NCBI GenBank assembly: GCA_003116995.1
Contig: BDSL01000009.1
Coordinates: forward strand, 1,745,179-1,809,178
Reading direction: 5' to 3'
Source of the DNA: Yamagishiella unicocca
Lineage: Eukaryota > Chlorophyta > Chlorophyceae > Chlamydomonadales > Volvocaceae
DNA length: 64,000 nt
A program made the position numbers and the translations under genes. This document shows, piece after piece, positions 1 to 12,200 of the stretch (position 1 is the stretch's first letter; each line of letters opens with the position of its first letter). Under the pieces are notes generated by a model, which saw only the letters and a program-made list of their open reading frames with translations, was not told where the DNA came from and searched no databases.

Positions 1-286
1 GTGGGAGGGTGGGGAAAGCCGATGCAGGAGAGGCGCTGCGAGGGACCCAGAAGGGGCGAGGCGCAAGAAAGTGGAGCTGCGGCGGTGTGTGGGCTGCAGC
101 GGCGTCGTGGCCTCGCAGCCCACACACCGCCTGCACATGCAGACCTAAGTGAATTCAACTTTGTATCACGAGGTTTCGTGCCAATCATGTCTGTTACCCC
201 ACCTCAGTAACCACCGCGGCGTGACCGGCGTCAACATCACAACTAACCACGCCTTCTGCTCCTCCCACCCCCTCATCTCATGGCAG
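1..286 (+). other. Probable intron (or 5' flank) before the first recognised exon
   Basis: I see no convincing coding exon here. The last 40 bases are pyrimidine-rich and end in a CAG at 284-286, which is a good splice acceptor, so the giant gene probably starts upstream of the window. An ATG at 280-282 is in frame with the first exon and could instead be the start codon. The sequence does not settle which is right. Confidence 0.5.
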
Positions 287-3200
287 GCTCCCTGGTGGGT
301 CCGCTGCACCTGTTCGCCCACCGCGCCGCCTGCCGCTGGTCCGGCCTCACCCCGGGGGCCGCCGCCCGGCTGCTGTCCTGCCGGCCCCTCGTCAAGGCGG
401 CGGATGTGCTGGCGCAGCGGGACGAGTGGCGCTGCAGCCCGCTGACATGGCTGGTGCAGGCGGGGAAGGCGCTGGCGCCCACGGCCCTGGGGGAACTGCT
501 GGGGAGCCTTCGGAGCGGACTGGGCAGCGGAGGCGGGGCCGGAGGCGGGGGCTCGGGCGGCAAGGCGGCGGTGGTGCTGTCGAACGAGGCGTTGGAGGGC
601 CTGGGGAGGTAGGTGCGGGAGGGGACCGACGAGGGGAGGGGGAGGGAGGGCGCGTGGTGTCATGTACGGCATCGTTTGGCGGGCGCTCCTAGGGGGCAGA
701 GGAAAGTGGCGGGGAGCATGGCGGCCCGCGTTTGGCCGCGCGGCTCGGACTGCTGTCCTGTGCCGGCTAGCACGCCGCGGGGTGCTGCGCAGTGGGTCGG
801 TGGAAGGGGGCGCTGCTGCCGGCACGGGTGCCCGCGTGGTCGGCCCTAACCCACACCGGCGATCACCGCCACACGTCACACCACCGGTTCTGCGGCACCA
901 GCGCAGTTCCCTAATTGGGCACGTGTCGTTTGGCGTCCTGCCGTTGGGGCCGGCGCCCGCGCTGCTTCGGGCCCTGCTGTTAGCCTTCCGCGGCTGCCAG
1001 TGCACAGAAGCACTTCGTACCACCAGGCATGGCACGTCGGTTCAGCGCGTCCCTTCCACAACATCAGGCCCTCACTCACCTACTGGATATTTCTCTCCCC
1101 ACCCACCCAGGGCACTGTCGTACGCCATCATGTACGTGCAAGTGGATCACGTGCGCGTGCTGCTGCAGCACTTCCCGGAGGCTGCCTCTGTGGCCCTGGC
1201 CCCTGTTGGCGCCACACCGCTGCACCTGGCGGCCCTGCTGCCCGCCTGCAGCGAGTTGGGTCAGGTAGGGCAGGGCGTGGACCCGTGGACCAGAGGCAGG
1301 GCAGGGAAGCAGGCCTTGAGCTACAAAGGACGAAAATACATACGATGCTAGCTGCGAAAATGAGTATCAGCTCCAGGTAGCGCGAAGTGCGGCAGCGGGC
1401 GCAGCGGGCAACGAGCGAGCCCCGGGCTAAGAGAGCATACCGGCAGGAAGCAAGGGGCCGGGTTAGTTTCCCCCGCAATATCCGACCTTGGTTTGTAGGT
1501 CGCTTGCGCTGCGCCCGTGTCCTCCACCCATTACCGAAATAATTTTGTTACGTTCGTTTCCCGAGGAGTTACCTAGGGCCGCTGTCGACGACGGCAGCTG
1601 CAAGCCTGCCGCCACCGTCAGTGCATCGGCCCCTACCGGGCCTGGCGACGGACCCGCAGGTAGCCGCTTCAACCACTGGCTCGATTATGACTCCAATGTG
1701 TACGACGCCTCGCAGGGCCACATCCTCCGCGTCATGGCGAAGGGAGAGCTTCTCAAGCTGCAGGCCGGCAATGAGGCACCCAAGGTGGGGTTTGTGTGTG
1801 TTGTGGGGTTGCAAAAAAGACCCGTGTTGTGTGTGTGGGGGAGGGTTGTAAGGGGGAGTTGAAGGTGATCCCCGAATCCACGGCCGACAAACCAAGGGCG
1901 ATAGGGGGGGTAAATACAAGAGATGTGCGGGGCGATGGGGGGAGGGGGCCGGTGTATGTGGAGAAAACCATAGAACCGACAGAGGAGGAGAAGGATTACT
2001 GGTTGGAATAGACAATTGGGATGGGGTTTGAGGGGAGTTCGTTGCAGCAATTGGCATGAGGATGGGCAGTGTGAAGGAGGAGGGCTGTGGAGGCGGAACA
2101 GTGGGTGGAAAGGACCGAGGAGGGGAACTCTTTGCGTGGTCCTTGAGCCGGGGTCCGAGTCCTCCCGCTTGCCTCCGACATGCACATGTGTTGGAGGCAG
2201 CCGAGCGCCACATCTATTAAGGAACATCGCTCACGTTCAAGACGCCAAAGCGGAGTAATAATAGGAAAACATGGGTACCGTCATCGCGATCTCGCTTATT
2301 GTCCAACGCCGAGAGTGACGGAGAAATGTCTCCCCTACTTTCAGACGCCAAATAAATCACGGCCAGCTTTGTGTTGGGGCGGGCGGCTACAGCTGTTGTC
2401 GTTAGCTTTACTGGCGCCGCATCTTCGGCGGCCTCCCCTCGCTAAACCTCGCTGTGCCGGCTGGCTGCCTGGCTGGGGATGACCCCCCTGTGCCGGCGAG
2501 CGCGGCCCGCGTGGGTGTGGTTGCGGTGTGGGGGAGGGGGGCCCAACCCCTGCTCCTAGAGTCGTGACCCACCCTCTCTCACCCTCACAGCCCCTTCCTT
2601 GCCCCGCTCTTGCCGGATCGCACAGTTCATTCTCGACCAGTTGCCGCCGTACGTCCCGCCCAGTGCCATTCGGCAGCTGTCCACCGCCGTCGCGGTTGGC
2701 GGTGGGTGCGAGCTGCTGGTGCTGGGGGGCGACGAGCCGGTCACTGCTACAGCCGCCGCCGCTGCTTCTGCCACTGCTGCTGGCGGCGGCAGCGGGTGTG
2801 AGGGCGGCGACAAGGAGGAGTGGCCGATGTGGACGTATCCGCTGGTCGACGCAGGGCCCTCACCCGTTGATGCGTCCGAGAGTTCGACAGCCGCTATGCA
2901 GCGCTGCCTGGAGGCCCAGCAGCAGGTGGGTCGCTGCAACGAAGACTAGAACCCTAACCCAGAACGACCCATAAGAATCCGGAAATGAAGGCACGAGGGC
3001 ATCCCGGACGTTGTTTGGCTAGCAAGCTGTAGTAGTTGCGAAGTCATGTGGTGGACGGGAGGTGACCGGAGGAGGGATTAGGCGGGGCTCGGGTGGAAGC
3101 GTGAGGTTGAGGCGACTTGTGGTGTGGAGGGGCAGCAGGCAAAGCGAGGTCCGCTGGTGGGGTTTGTGAGAAACGCTCGTGGGTCGGCACGGGCAGCGAA

Positions 3201-6200
3201 AGGGGCACCGGGGGAAGAGAGGAGGGGCGGGGCCGCGAAGGGGCAGCAGGTCAGCGAGCGACCCATGGGGGGTGCCGGAGTCGTCCTGGGCCCCACCAGC
3301 GCCCTCGGCTCAATCAGGCCTCCCTTCTTCCGAGACCCAGCATGCCTGTCTGCTCCGCTCGTCCTCATTCGTTGCATGCCGAGTTGCCGTACCTGATCGG
3401 GCCGGTACTGTCCCCAACCATACAACCTGCCCTTCATCTCCATACCGTCTAGTAGCTGCTGGAAACCCGGTTACCATATCCTGAAGGTAAACCCCCCTAC
3501 ACCCCACCCCCCGCTTATATCCACCAGCTGGTGCACATGTTGCTGGCTGCTGGCGCCCCGGTGGATGCGGCTGACTGGTCGGGCTGCACCCCCCTCATGG
3601 TGGCGGTGCTGGCGGGCCCTCCGCCAGTGGTGGCGGCTCTGCTGGACAAGGGTGGGTGGGAAGGGCTGGGAGGCGGAGCGGGACGATTGGATGAGGCCTT
3701 CAGGAGTGGATGGGGGAGGGAGGGGATAACTTGGAGCCGCTCAAGCCCCCAAGTCCCCCACCGGCACCATGCCGGCCCAGCCACACAACCTCTCGTCGCA
3801 CATATTGCCCTGGTCCCATTGGGTTGCGGCTGTCCCCACGCTGGACCCAAATCCCCCTCCGCCCCTTTGGTCTCCCCATGCTGCCTGCCGCCCGGCCACC
3901 CCCCACTCCCTACATCCTCCCGATCCTCCATCCTTCTCTACCCTCTCAGGGGCCTCCATGACCACCTCCGCGCGCTGCCTCAACGTCGTCCGTGAGACGT
4001 ACAGCCGCAAGCGCTTGAAGCAGACCCTGGAGATGTCTGGAAGCCGGGTCCTCGGCCTGGACTATCTGCTGCTGGCGGGGCCGTCGGCATCATCGCCGCA
4101 ACCCTCGTCGGCTCAGCCGGCGGCGGTGGCGGCGGGGGAAGCTGGTGATGTGCTGAAGCTGCAGGCGGGGGCGGAGCAGGGGGTTGACGCGTATTCGGCA
4201 GACGGTTCAGCGCACTCGGAGTCGGAATACGACACGAACGAGATGCCGGAGGCGGGGAAACCTTACGTGTTGGGGGACGAGTTCCTGGTGGCGCCAAAGC
4301 GGGGAAGCAAAGCCAGCTGGGAATCACAGTGAGTGGGAGCGAAGGGGGGGGGGGTAACAAAGGGGTGGAGGCTGGGGTAAGGGGAATGGTACAAAGACCC
4401 GATTATGCGGCATGGGGTAAAGGTGGAGACAGGTGCGAGGTGGGGATGGGCGCAGAGGGGCTGGGGGATGGCGGGGCCGGGCGAGAAGCGATGGCGGAGG
4501 GGGGACGAGCCCCTGGGATGCAGGGGTTGCGGTGCGGGTTCGAGGGAAACCCGTGGTTGCGGTGCGGGTGGGGCGGGGATGCAGGGGTTTGTTCACATGA
4601 GCTCGGGTGTGTATGGCGGTGGTGGCGCGTGCGCAGCGCTGAGCGCGCCTCGCCTGCACCCCCTGCACCCCCTGCACCCCCCGCCCCAGCCTCTGCCCCC
4701 ACCCGACCCCCCGGCCAACGCGCCATTACCCCACTTCCCCTGTCTCCCATCACCTCACTGCGCCCTCGTTTCAGTTCTAGCCTCTCACCCCCCTCTTGGC
4801 CCCCCTCTGGGCTCCTCTCCTCTCCCCGACCCCAAGCCCCCCGCCCGCTCCCCTCCCGCCTCCTCCGTCCTCCTGCCTACTCCTGCTGCGCCTCCAGGTT
4901 CCCACACGCGCATCTCACTCCGCTGACGGCGGCTGTCGTCCGCGTCATGCAGCGCATGTACTTCGAGCGCGTGACTCCGGACGCCCAGGGGCCCGGTTCC
5001 ACTTTGAGACGGATGGCGTTTGGCGAGCCGGCGAACTCCGCCGTCAACTACAGCGACACCGACGGGCGCGGCCGGCTGAGCAGGCAGGCGCGGGGGAAGG
5101 GGGGTTGTGGCGGGAGGAAGGGTTCTGCGGTCTCCGCTGGTGCGTCAGGGCCAACGTCCTGGAGCTCCGCCTCGGACGGAAGGGGCTGGGAGAGGAGCGG
5201 AGCGGAGCTTGCCCTCCGCTGGCGGTTGGAGGTTGTTTCCGTAGAAAGGGAGGATGTTTTCGTACACAGTGTGGGAGGCGCAGGTAGACGTCGCCACCGC
5301 AACTGCTCCTGCCGACCTGGCGCCACATCCCGCTCCGACTGCCGCTCGGGCATCCGCTTCGGGCTGCGGCTCCGGCTCTGGCTCCCTCCCGCACTGCACT
5401 GCGCTGCACTGCAGGTTCGGTGACGGCATCTTGTGGCTGCTGATGCGTCACGGCCCCCCCGAGCTGCGGGCGGCGGTGCTCCGGGCGCTGCGGGGCAGCA
5501 GCACCCGGGAGCTGGTGGCGGAGATGCCGCGCACTGCGGTGTGGGTGGTGGGGGCGGCGCTGCCGGGTGGGTGGGGGGGTGGACTTGGGGAAGGGAGGGG
5601 GTTCGAGGAAGACCCGTGGATGCCCGAAAAACACCGTTTAGAACAGACGTGGGAAGGGGAAGGGCGAGGTGGGGGGCATAGGTAAGGGTAGGACAGGGGG
5701 CGGTGTTTTGTTGGGACTGACGGGGGGGAAATGGGAGCTCACAGGTGGTGACGAACATGGACGGGTATATGCTTGAGTGCCGTGTAGGGGGGGGGCTGGG
5801 CGATGCCGGTGTTATCTGTTGAACGTCGACCGCAAGGCGGAAAGGGTAACGGAGTGATGGACGCACGACGACCTCGCGGGCGCAGGGTGGTGAGGAAACG
5901 GGACAGCTAGCCCCGAGGACCAGCTGCGGCAGCTGTTGCTGCTGCTGGTGCTACTGCTGTGCGAACCCCTCCCCCCCCCGGCGCTTCGGGCCCTCACAAC
6001 CAAGACCCACACACCCCACCACGTCCTGATCAGGCAACCGCTATGTCGCCTACGCGGAGCGAGCCGCCCGCGAGGCCTGCGCCACCCTGTCCCCCTTCAC
6101 CACCAGCTCCCTGGACGCCGCGATCCAGAAGGCACTCAACCTGGCCGTGGAGGAGGCGGGCAAGAAGGGCGGGGAGGGCAAGAAGGGGACGACGGCGCGA

Positions 6201-9200
6201 CAGCAGCAGCAGCAGTCAGGAGGCCCCGGCGGCGCGACTTGGGGGCCCTATGAGGACGAGGTGCTGGCGGACCTGATGATGAACGGATTGTACCCGCTCT
6301 TCATGTCGCCCAACATGACGAACGGTACGGCGGCCACGACCTGACGTGACGTACGAGACGTGACGTGAAGTGAAGTGACGTGGGAGTACCGGGAGGTGGT
6401 GGTGGTGGTGGTGGTGGCGGTGGTGGGGAGGACAACGTGCAAAACCCTGGGTGCCTTACAGCAAGGACCACACACACCGCCCTACGCGTTTCGCTCTTCG
6501 CTCAATCGCCTCGCCACCAAGCAAATCTCCTCCCTCCCTCCCTCCCCCGCCGCCGCCCCCCTTCTCTCCCCCTTCCCCGCTGCCCCCCTCCAGGCGAGGC
6601 CTCCATCCTCCGCATGAGCACCGAGCTGCTCAAGTTCGCCAACCGCATGCAAATCGGCAAGCAGGCGCTGCTGGAGGCGCACGCCCGCCAGTTCACACCC
6701 GCAGCCAGCAGCGCCGCCGGCAATGACACCACGACGGATGCGGTGACTGCTGTCGGTGGAGCGGTCCTCGCTGCCACCACACCTGCCGCCGCGGGCTCGG
6801 GTTCGGGCTCCCTCAACATGGCCGCTGAGGGCTCCGCGGGCGCGGAGGCCTGGTCTATGGAGAACATCGAGACGCTCCTGGTTGGGTCGTACGACACCGC
6901 CTGCGGGTACTCGCAGCAGATCGTGCGGGCGCCGCAGCAGGGGCAGGCGCCGCCGGGGCAGGAGGCGGCGGGGCAGGAGGCGGCGGGGGTGGGGGCGCCG
7001 GCCGCGCAAGGCGGCGGCGGTGGCGGTCGGATGGGTTCCTCCGTGCTCGTCCTCCATACACAGGAGGACATGGAGGCGGGGATCACGTACGCACGAGCGG
7101 TGGGTGGCGACACAGCGGCAGCGGCGCCGTACGGTTTAGGAGGGGCTCGTTCAGCGGTGGCGGGATAGGGGAGCCCGTCGTCGTCCCTCAGCGCCTCTCT
7201 GCGCCCCTCCGCTCCCTGCTAACTCTGGATGTAAATGATGATCACACGCCTACCATTGGCGCTCGCTTGCCTGAACACGCACACTGTCCGAGGGTTTTAG
7301 GCTTCCCTTAGCTTTGCCTCTGTTTTCGGTTGCACCCGACACGTACACGGGCTCACCTGCAACGGCCTCCCCCGCCCCCCGCCCGCCGTCCTCCCCCCCT
7401 TCCCGCCCCGCCCCCTCAGTGTGAGGTGCTGCCCCCCGTCACCACCATGCGCGTCGCCCTGGGCCACCGCGCCATCCTCCCGCACATCACGATTCGGGGC
7501 CTGGCTGAAACCATGTTCAAGTTCGTGAGGAGTCTCTGCCACGTCAGCCAAACGGACCTGGACTGGGTGGGTGAGGCATCCCCTCCACGCGGAGGGAGGG
7601 CAGGTCGGCCAGGGGGGCCTAGAGAGGGAGGCCAGGTGGACCGTAGGTTGGGCGGGTAGAGAGGTAACGGGTGAGGGCAGGAGTGTGAAGGGAGGGTGCT
7701 TGGCTTTACGCCGGACACCTGCCCGCTGTCGCTGCCTCGATGAAGCTCGCTAGGACCCCGCGATATCCCTCCCCCGGTTCTCCTGCTAGCGCCCAAAACC
7801 GGTTCTGCGAAACGTTTCCGTGCGTCGCGTGGGGTCCTCGCTTCCTCCCGTCTCGCCGTAGCCGCTTTAGCTTAGTCGCCCAAGGTCATATTACGACCTT
7901 CGGCTTTAGTATCCCCAACCCTGTTTTCCAGCATGCATATCAAAACGCCTGTTCTAAACGGTTTTTTTCGGGCATCCACGGGTCTTCCTCGAAATCCCCC
8001 GGTCCCATGGCGGCCCCCGCCCGGTCGTGTTGCAGGTGCGGCTGCCTGGCGGTGTGACCACGACCTCCGTGGACGGCCTCTTCTTGCCGGCGGTGCCGGG
8101 TGAGACCTCGTGGAACGTCACCGACCTGTTCAGGTAAGTGAGCGGGAAACTCGGGTCTACGGGTAAGCAGTTTGCCTGGCTGCGGGGGCATTTCGCCGCA
8201 CATGCAGCTGTCCGGCGCGTCAGTAGCCACTCGGAGGGGGCTGGACCTCCGGGGGTTGCAACCGGTTGGACGCGACACTCCGGACGGCATGGCATGCGTG
8301 GTTCTCAGGCTGCGAGGGTTGGGTCCGGGCGAGGGGTGCGTTCGTTCCATCGCTGCGGCTCCAATAGTTTGGCTTTGGTGGCTTTGTTGGTGGGCTGGGT
8401 AAGCGTAGAAACGCGTATTGGTGGGTAGTGTAGAAACGCGCATCCCATGGGTCGCGCCTTTGTGGTGTCCTTCACCTGCTGCGTGGCCTGGCCTACCTTC
8501 AAGGCCAGCCGCTTTCGCGGCCCCTTCCCTCCTCTCACTCCTCCAACCGTCCCCACCGCTCCCATAGGCCCCGCAACTTCGGCTTCCGGCTCTCCTTCTT
8601 CTACACCCGCCGCACTTTGACCATCGAGATGCACGCCCTTACGCTGACAAGGAGCGTACCCATCTGTATCAACGACGACCCCGGCGCCGCGGCCAACCCC
8701 GCGACTGCTGCGGGCGGGGCCGGCGCGGCTGGGGAAGCTGCGGGCGCTGCGGGCCCGGCCCCGAACGCTGCGGTGCGGCGGGTGAAGCCCGTGGGTGCGG
8801 CGGCTGTGACGCACAGCCGGACGGAGGAGTTCGGCTTCTGGACTCGCAACCCCGACGTGGTGCGCATGGAGCAAGTGCAGTCCATGGCAGGTGCGTGAAG
8901 GGACATGAAGGGATGCCTTGAGGGGGGGGACTTGGGGGCGGGTCTACGGGCGCCTTGGCCGTGCAGTGGATGCGTCAGCTTGGTGCAGCTCCTCCCAAAC
9001 TAGGTTGTTCCTTGCTCGGATGCCACCTCCGAAACCATTGCAGGGCGCCTGGAGCAGACGGCCATGCTAGTGGGCGGCAACTTTCGCCAGATGCCTGTGG
9101 CGCCCGTCTGGTGGACCACCGGCTGGGTGGACAGGTCAGGCGGGGGGGCGGGGGACGTGGTGGGGGCTGGGACGCTTGGAGCGACGTGGGGTTGGGGAAT

Positions 9201-12200
9201 CTGCCGGCTGGGCAGGTAGGGCCTGGTACGGATGGCGGGGTGAGCGGTGTCGGAAGGCGTGGGTAAGGACGTTTGGCGAATGGGAGGGACCGAGCGTCGT
9301 TTGCGTGGTTCACATTCTCACCGGTTTTATAATAGCGCTATTTGGTGGTTGGCACCCTCGCAAACAGCTATCCCCCATTCCCACCCCGACCACCTTGCCT
9401 CCAGCCAGTACTAAGTTCCTCATTTGTCCGCACCCATCCCCCACCCCCGATTTTCGGTTCCCTCAACCAAGTTCTCCATCATGCACCTCCAAACGTACAC
9501 GGGTTTTCCTTGCACACACCCCACCCCGCCCCGCCGCCCCAGATTCCTGCGCCTGTTCCTGCTGGGGGCACTCAGCGGCGAGGCCGAGCTGATGGAAAAG
9601 ATCAAGCTGCGCACGTTGTACGACACTTCTGTACAGGTACGGCATATCGCATCGCGAGTTGGTCTCGTTTCAGGCGCGCCATACGGGCCCGCTGGCCGCC
9701 TGGCTTGCGCTTGAGAAAAAACCCGTTCAGAGACAAGCAAACACGACTAGCGGAAGTATTGGGACACTTTTATGTAGCTTGGGGGCTGGTGACGCCCTTC
9801 CCCTGCTGAGGTGCACTCACATCGCCACATGCAGATACACGCACATACCTGGTGATAAGGCTTGCCAGCCATGCCACATTCTCTTCGGCTGTCCGGCCCC
9901 ACCGACCGCCATCTACGCCCCGTGACGACCTCGCGCCAAGCCGCGGCGCTGCACCCGGCACATCGCCAGCTGCGGTTGTGCCGCACGGCACTGCACCGTG
10001 ACCCACCGTGCCCCATACGCGACGCCTGGCGCGCACTCTTCCCTATCGTCCGCCCGCCTAATTGGCCTGCTTGCATGGCCAGTATGTGTTGCCTTCCGCG
10101 CAACCTGTCTCATGCGCCTGCTACCGCTGGCCCCCTCCTCTGCGTGACGAACTGCTCGTAGCTTAACGTTCTGCAGTCCTTGGCGAACACCAAGTGATAC
10201 GTCTGCATTGCTCCATGGGATGACGCCCTCTGCAACGTGTTGATTGCCTGCCTTCAGGATCCCTGGAGCTCCCCTGACGGACCCGCGGGTCAGCAGCTGC
10301 CTGGCGCGGCCCCACCCTGGACGACCCTGGAGACCAACGTGCTGGCTTCGCTGCTGTCGCTGCACCCCCTGTCGCTGGTGAGCGGCAAGAGGGGAGGGAG
10401 CGAGGGAAGGATGACCGCCGACCCACATTGCCGTACACACCTGCCTGCCGTCAGTGTACGGGGGTCTGTGCGACGTCGATGGACGCCCCCGTGGCGTCTG
10501 TCGGGCATGGCGTTAAGGTGTCCCCCATGTCTGACACCCGCGCGCAGGAGGACGGAAGGGACGACGACGCCAAGGGGCGGGACCTGGCGGGCAGGACATT
10601 GCGGCAGAAGGACCTGCGGCGCGTGGAGAAGGTGCGGAGAGGGACGAGGGAGAGGGGAGGAGGGAGAGGCGGGAGAGGAGGGGAGGGGCCAGGGCGCGGG
10701 GGCAGCGGCATGTGGATGGACGCGATTGGATGGGGGCTTGCTTGCCTGTGCGCTTCTCTGAATTGGGAGGGGAGGTTGCCGTGCTCTCACCCTCGACTAC
10801 GGCACATTGCGAGTATTGCGGGACCCGCCTCACCCGCGTCACGGTGGCTACTCGCTACCTGCGCTACCCCCGCTGTGTGCCCACCCACCCGCCAGGTCCT
10901 GGAGCTGCCCATCTGCGAGCAAATAGCTGGGATGGTTAGTGGGGCAGGGCTGTGTGTGAGGGGAGCGGGACACTAGGCGGCACAGCACTCCCTTGGGCGT
11001 CAGTCTCTTGCGGTTGTCTGCCATCACATTGCACCGAGGACGCGCAATGGGTTTGATGTACGGCTGGTACATCACATGAGTAGTCGGTTGTGCTGTTGTT
11101 TCGATGCAGTTATGGTTGAGCAGTATAGTCCATGCGAGCGAATTGGTATCATGCTGTGCAGCCACAGCCACTGGCTCATGCGTGCTATATCCTTCTAGGT
11201 TTCCAGCAGCCCGTCCAGCAGTCCGATCAGCCGCTACTTGCTAATTCGCAGTGCTGCCGCTGCTGCAGGTCGAAGACGCCAACCCAGACCGAGGCTGCAT
11301 AGTCTTCACTGCTCAGTGGAATACGCTAGCACGGAGGTGGGCAGGGGCCTGGGGAGGGACGGGGAAGGGTGGGAGGGGCAGGTGGATCCAGGGAGGGGAA
11401 GGCGCAGCTGGAGCCAGGGAGGGGGAGGAGCGGGCACGTCCGTAGGTAGGGTCGAGCCAGTTGCATGGGGTTCGAGAGTCAAGAGTATTCGAAGTGAGGG
11501 GGAGGTGCCTGTCAGTCCGCGACGAGTGTCGCGACACCCCGTCTTAAGCCCGGGTGGAGGAGTCCAGCCTCGATGCGGTGGGCCGGTTCTTGGCCAGCTT
11601 CGTCGTACCAGGGCGGGAAGCAGTCGTTTTGATGTTGTGGCGTCCACCACCGTACACATCTGTGTGGGGGGTTCCCGCGCCGTCACCCGCCGCCGTGACG
11701 TGCAGATCTGCTCCGTCCCTGATGCCACCACTACCCTCGTCGCCCCACACTTAGCAGCAGTACGTCACAAACGCATGCGGCGCTGCACAGCACCTTAAGC
11801 CAGTACGCAGCGGGCTCTATGGCCAGCCTCTACTTGTTTTCATTTGCGGAGTTGGCTGCCCTCGCCCTGTTTGGTTCGTCTTGTCGACGGCGTGGGAACA
11901 AACACGCATTCCTACGCCACCCCCGTCGAACGTCATTTGCTGCGGATGCAGGCGCAAGTGGCCGGTTCGGAGCACGCTGCAAGTGCAGGTCCGTGTAGGG
12001 GGCCGGGGCTGGTACGTTAGCAGAGCAGCATCGTCGTACAGTCGCTCCCACGCGTAAAAGCGGTTCGCATTTGCTTCCAACTGTGGGCTCACAGTTGGGG
12101 CCAATCCTTGGGCCGAGCTTGACGCCTTTCCCAGGCGTGCCTGCGATGAATACGGCGATCCACACGCGCGGCGTTCCTAGATTGCCCTACGTAGAGCTGC

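Larger units (their letters stand above)
287..7099 (+). other. Giant gene exons 1-10: N-terminal ankyrin-like block
   Basis: Exons read: 287-608, 1111-1264, 1566-1784, 2626-2925, 3528-3651, 3950-4328, 4898-~5143, 5415-5566, 6034-6324, 6594-7099. Ankyrin-type signatures are visible in exon 2 (VGATPLHLAALLPA, then a helix ending SELGQ) and exon 5 (LLAAGAPVDAADWSGCTPLM, then VAVLAGPPPVVAALLDKG). Exon 8 (FGDGILWLLMRHG) also looks helical and repeat-like. Exon 4 carries an Ala/Thr-rich insert, exon 9 a Lys/Gly then Gln5 stretch, and exon 10 a Gly/Gln-rich insert, as is common in volvocine proteins. The exon 7 donor is chosen only because a GTCAGG at 5144 gives the phase that exon 8 needs. Confidence 0.7.

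Noticed and set aside
166..1035. 289-codon minus-strand frame opposite exon 1
   Set aside because: It overlaps an exon of the giant gene, has Arg/Pro/Ala composition typical of antisense GC-rich DNA and crosses intron sequence. It is a shadow.
11554..11754. Possible extra exon of the giant gene (frame with ESSLDAVGRFLASFVVPGRE)
   Set aside because: It reads well, but its possible splice sites do not give the phase 2 to phase 0 change needed between exons 19 and 21. The 37-nt segment at 11952 does.
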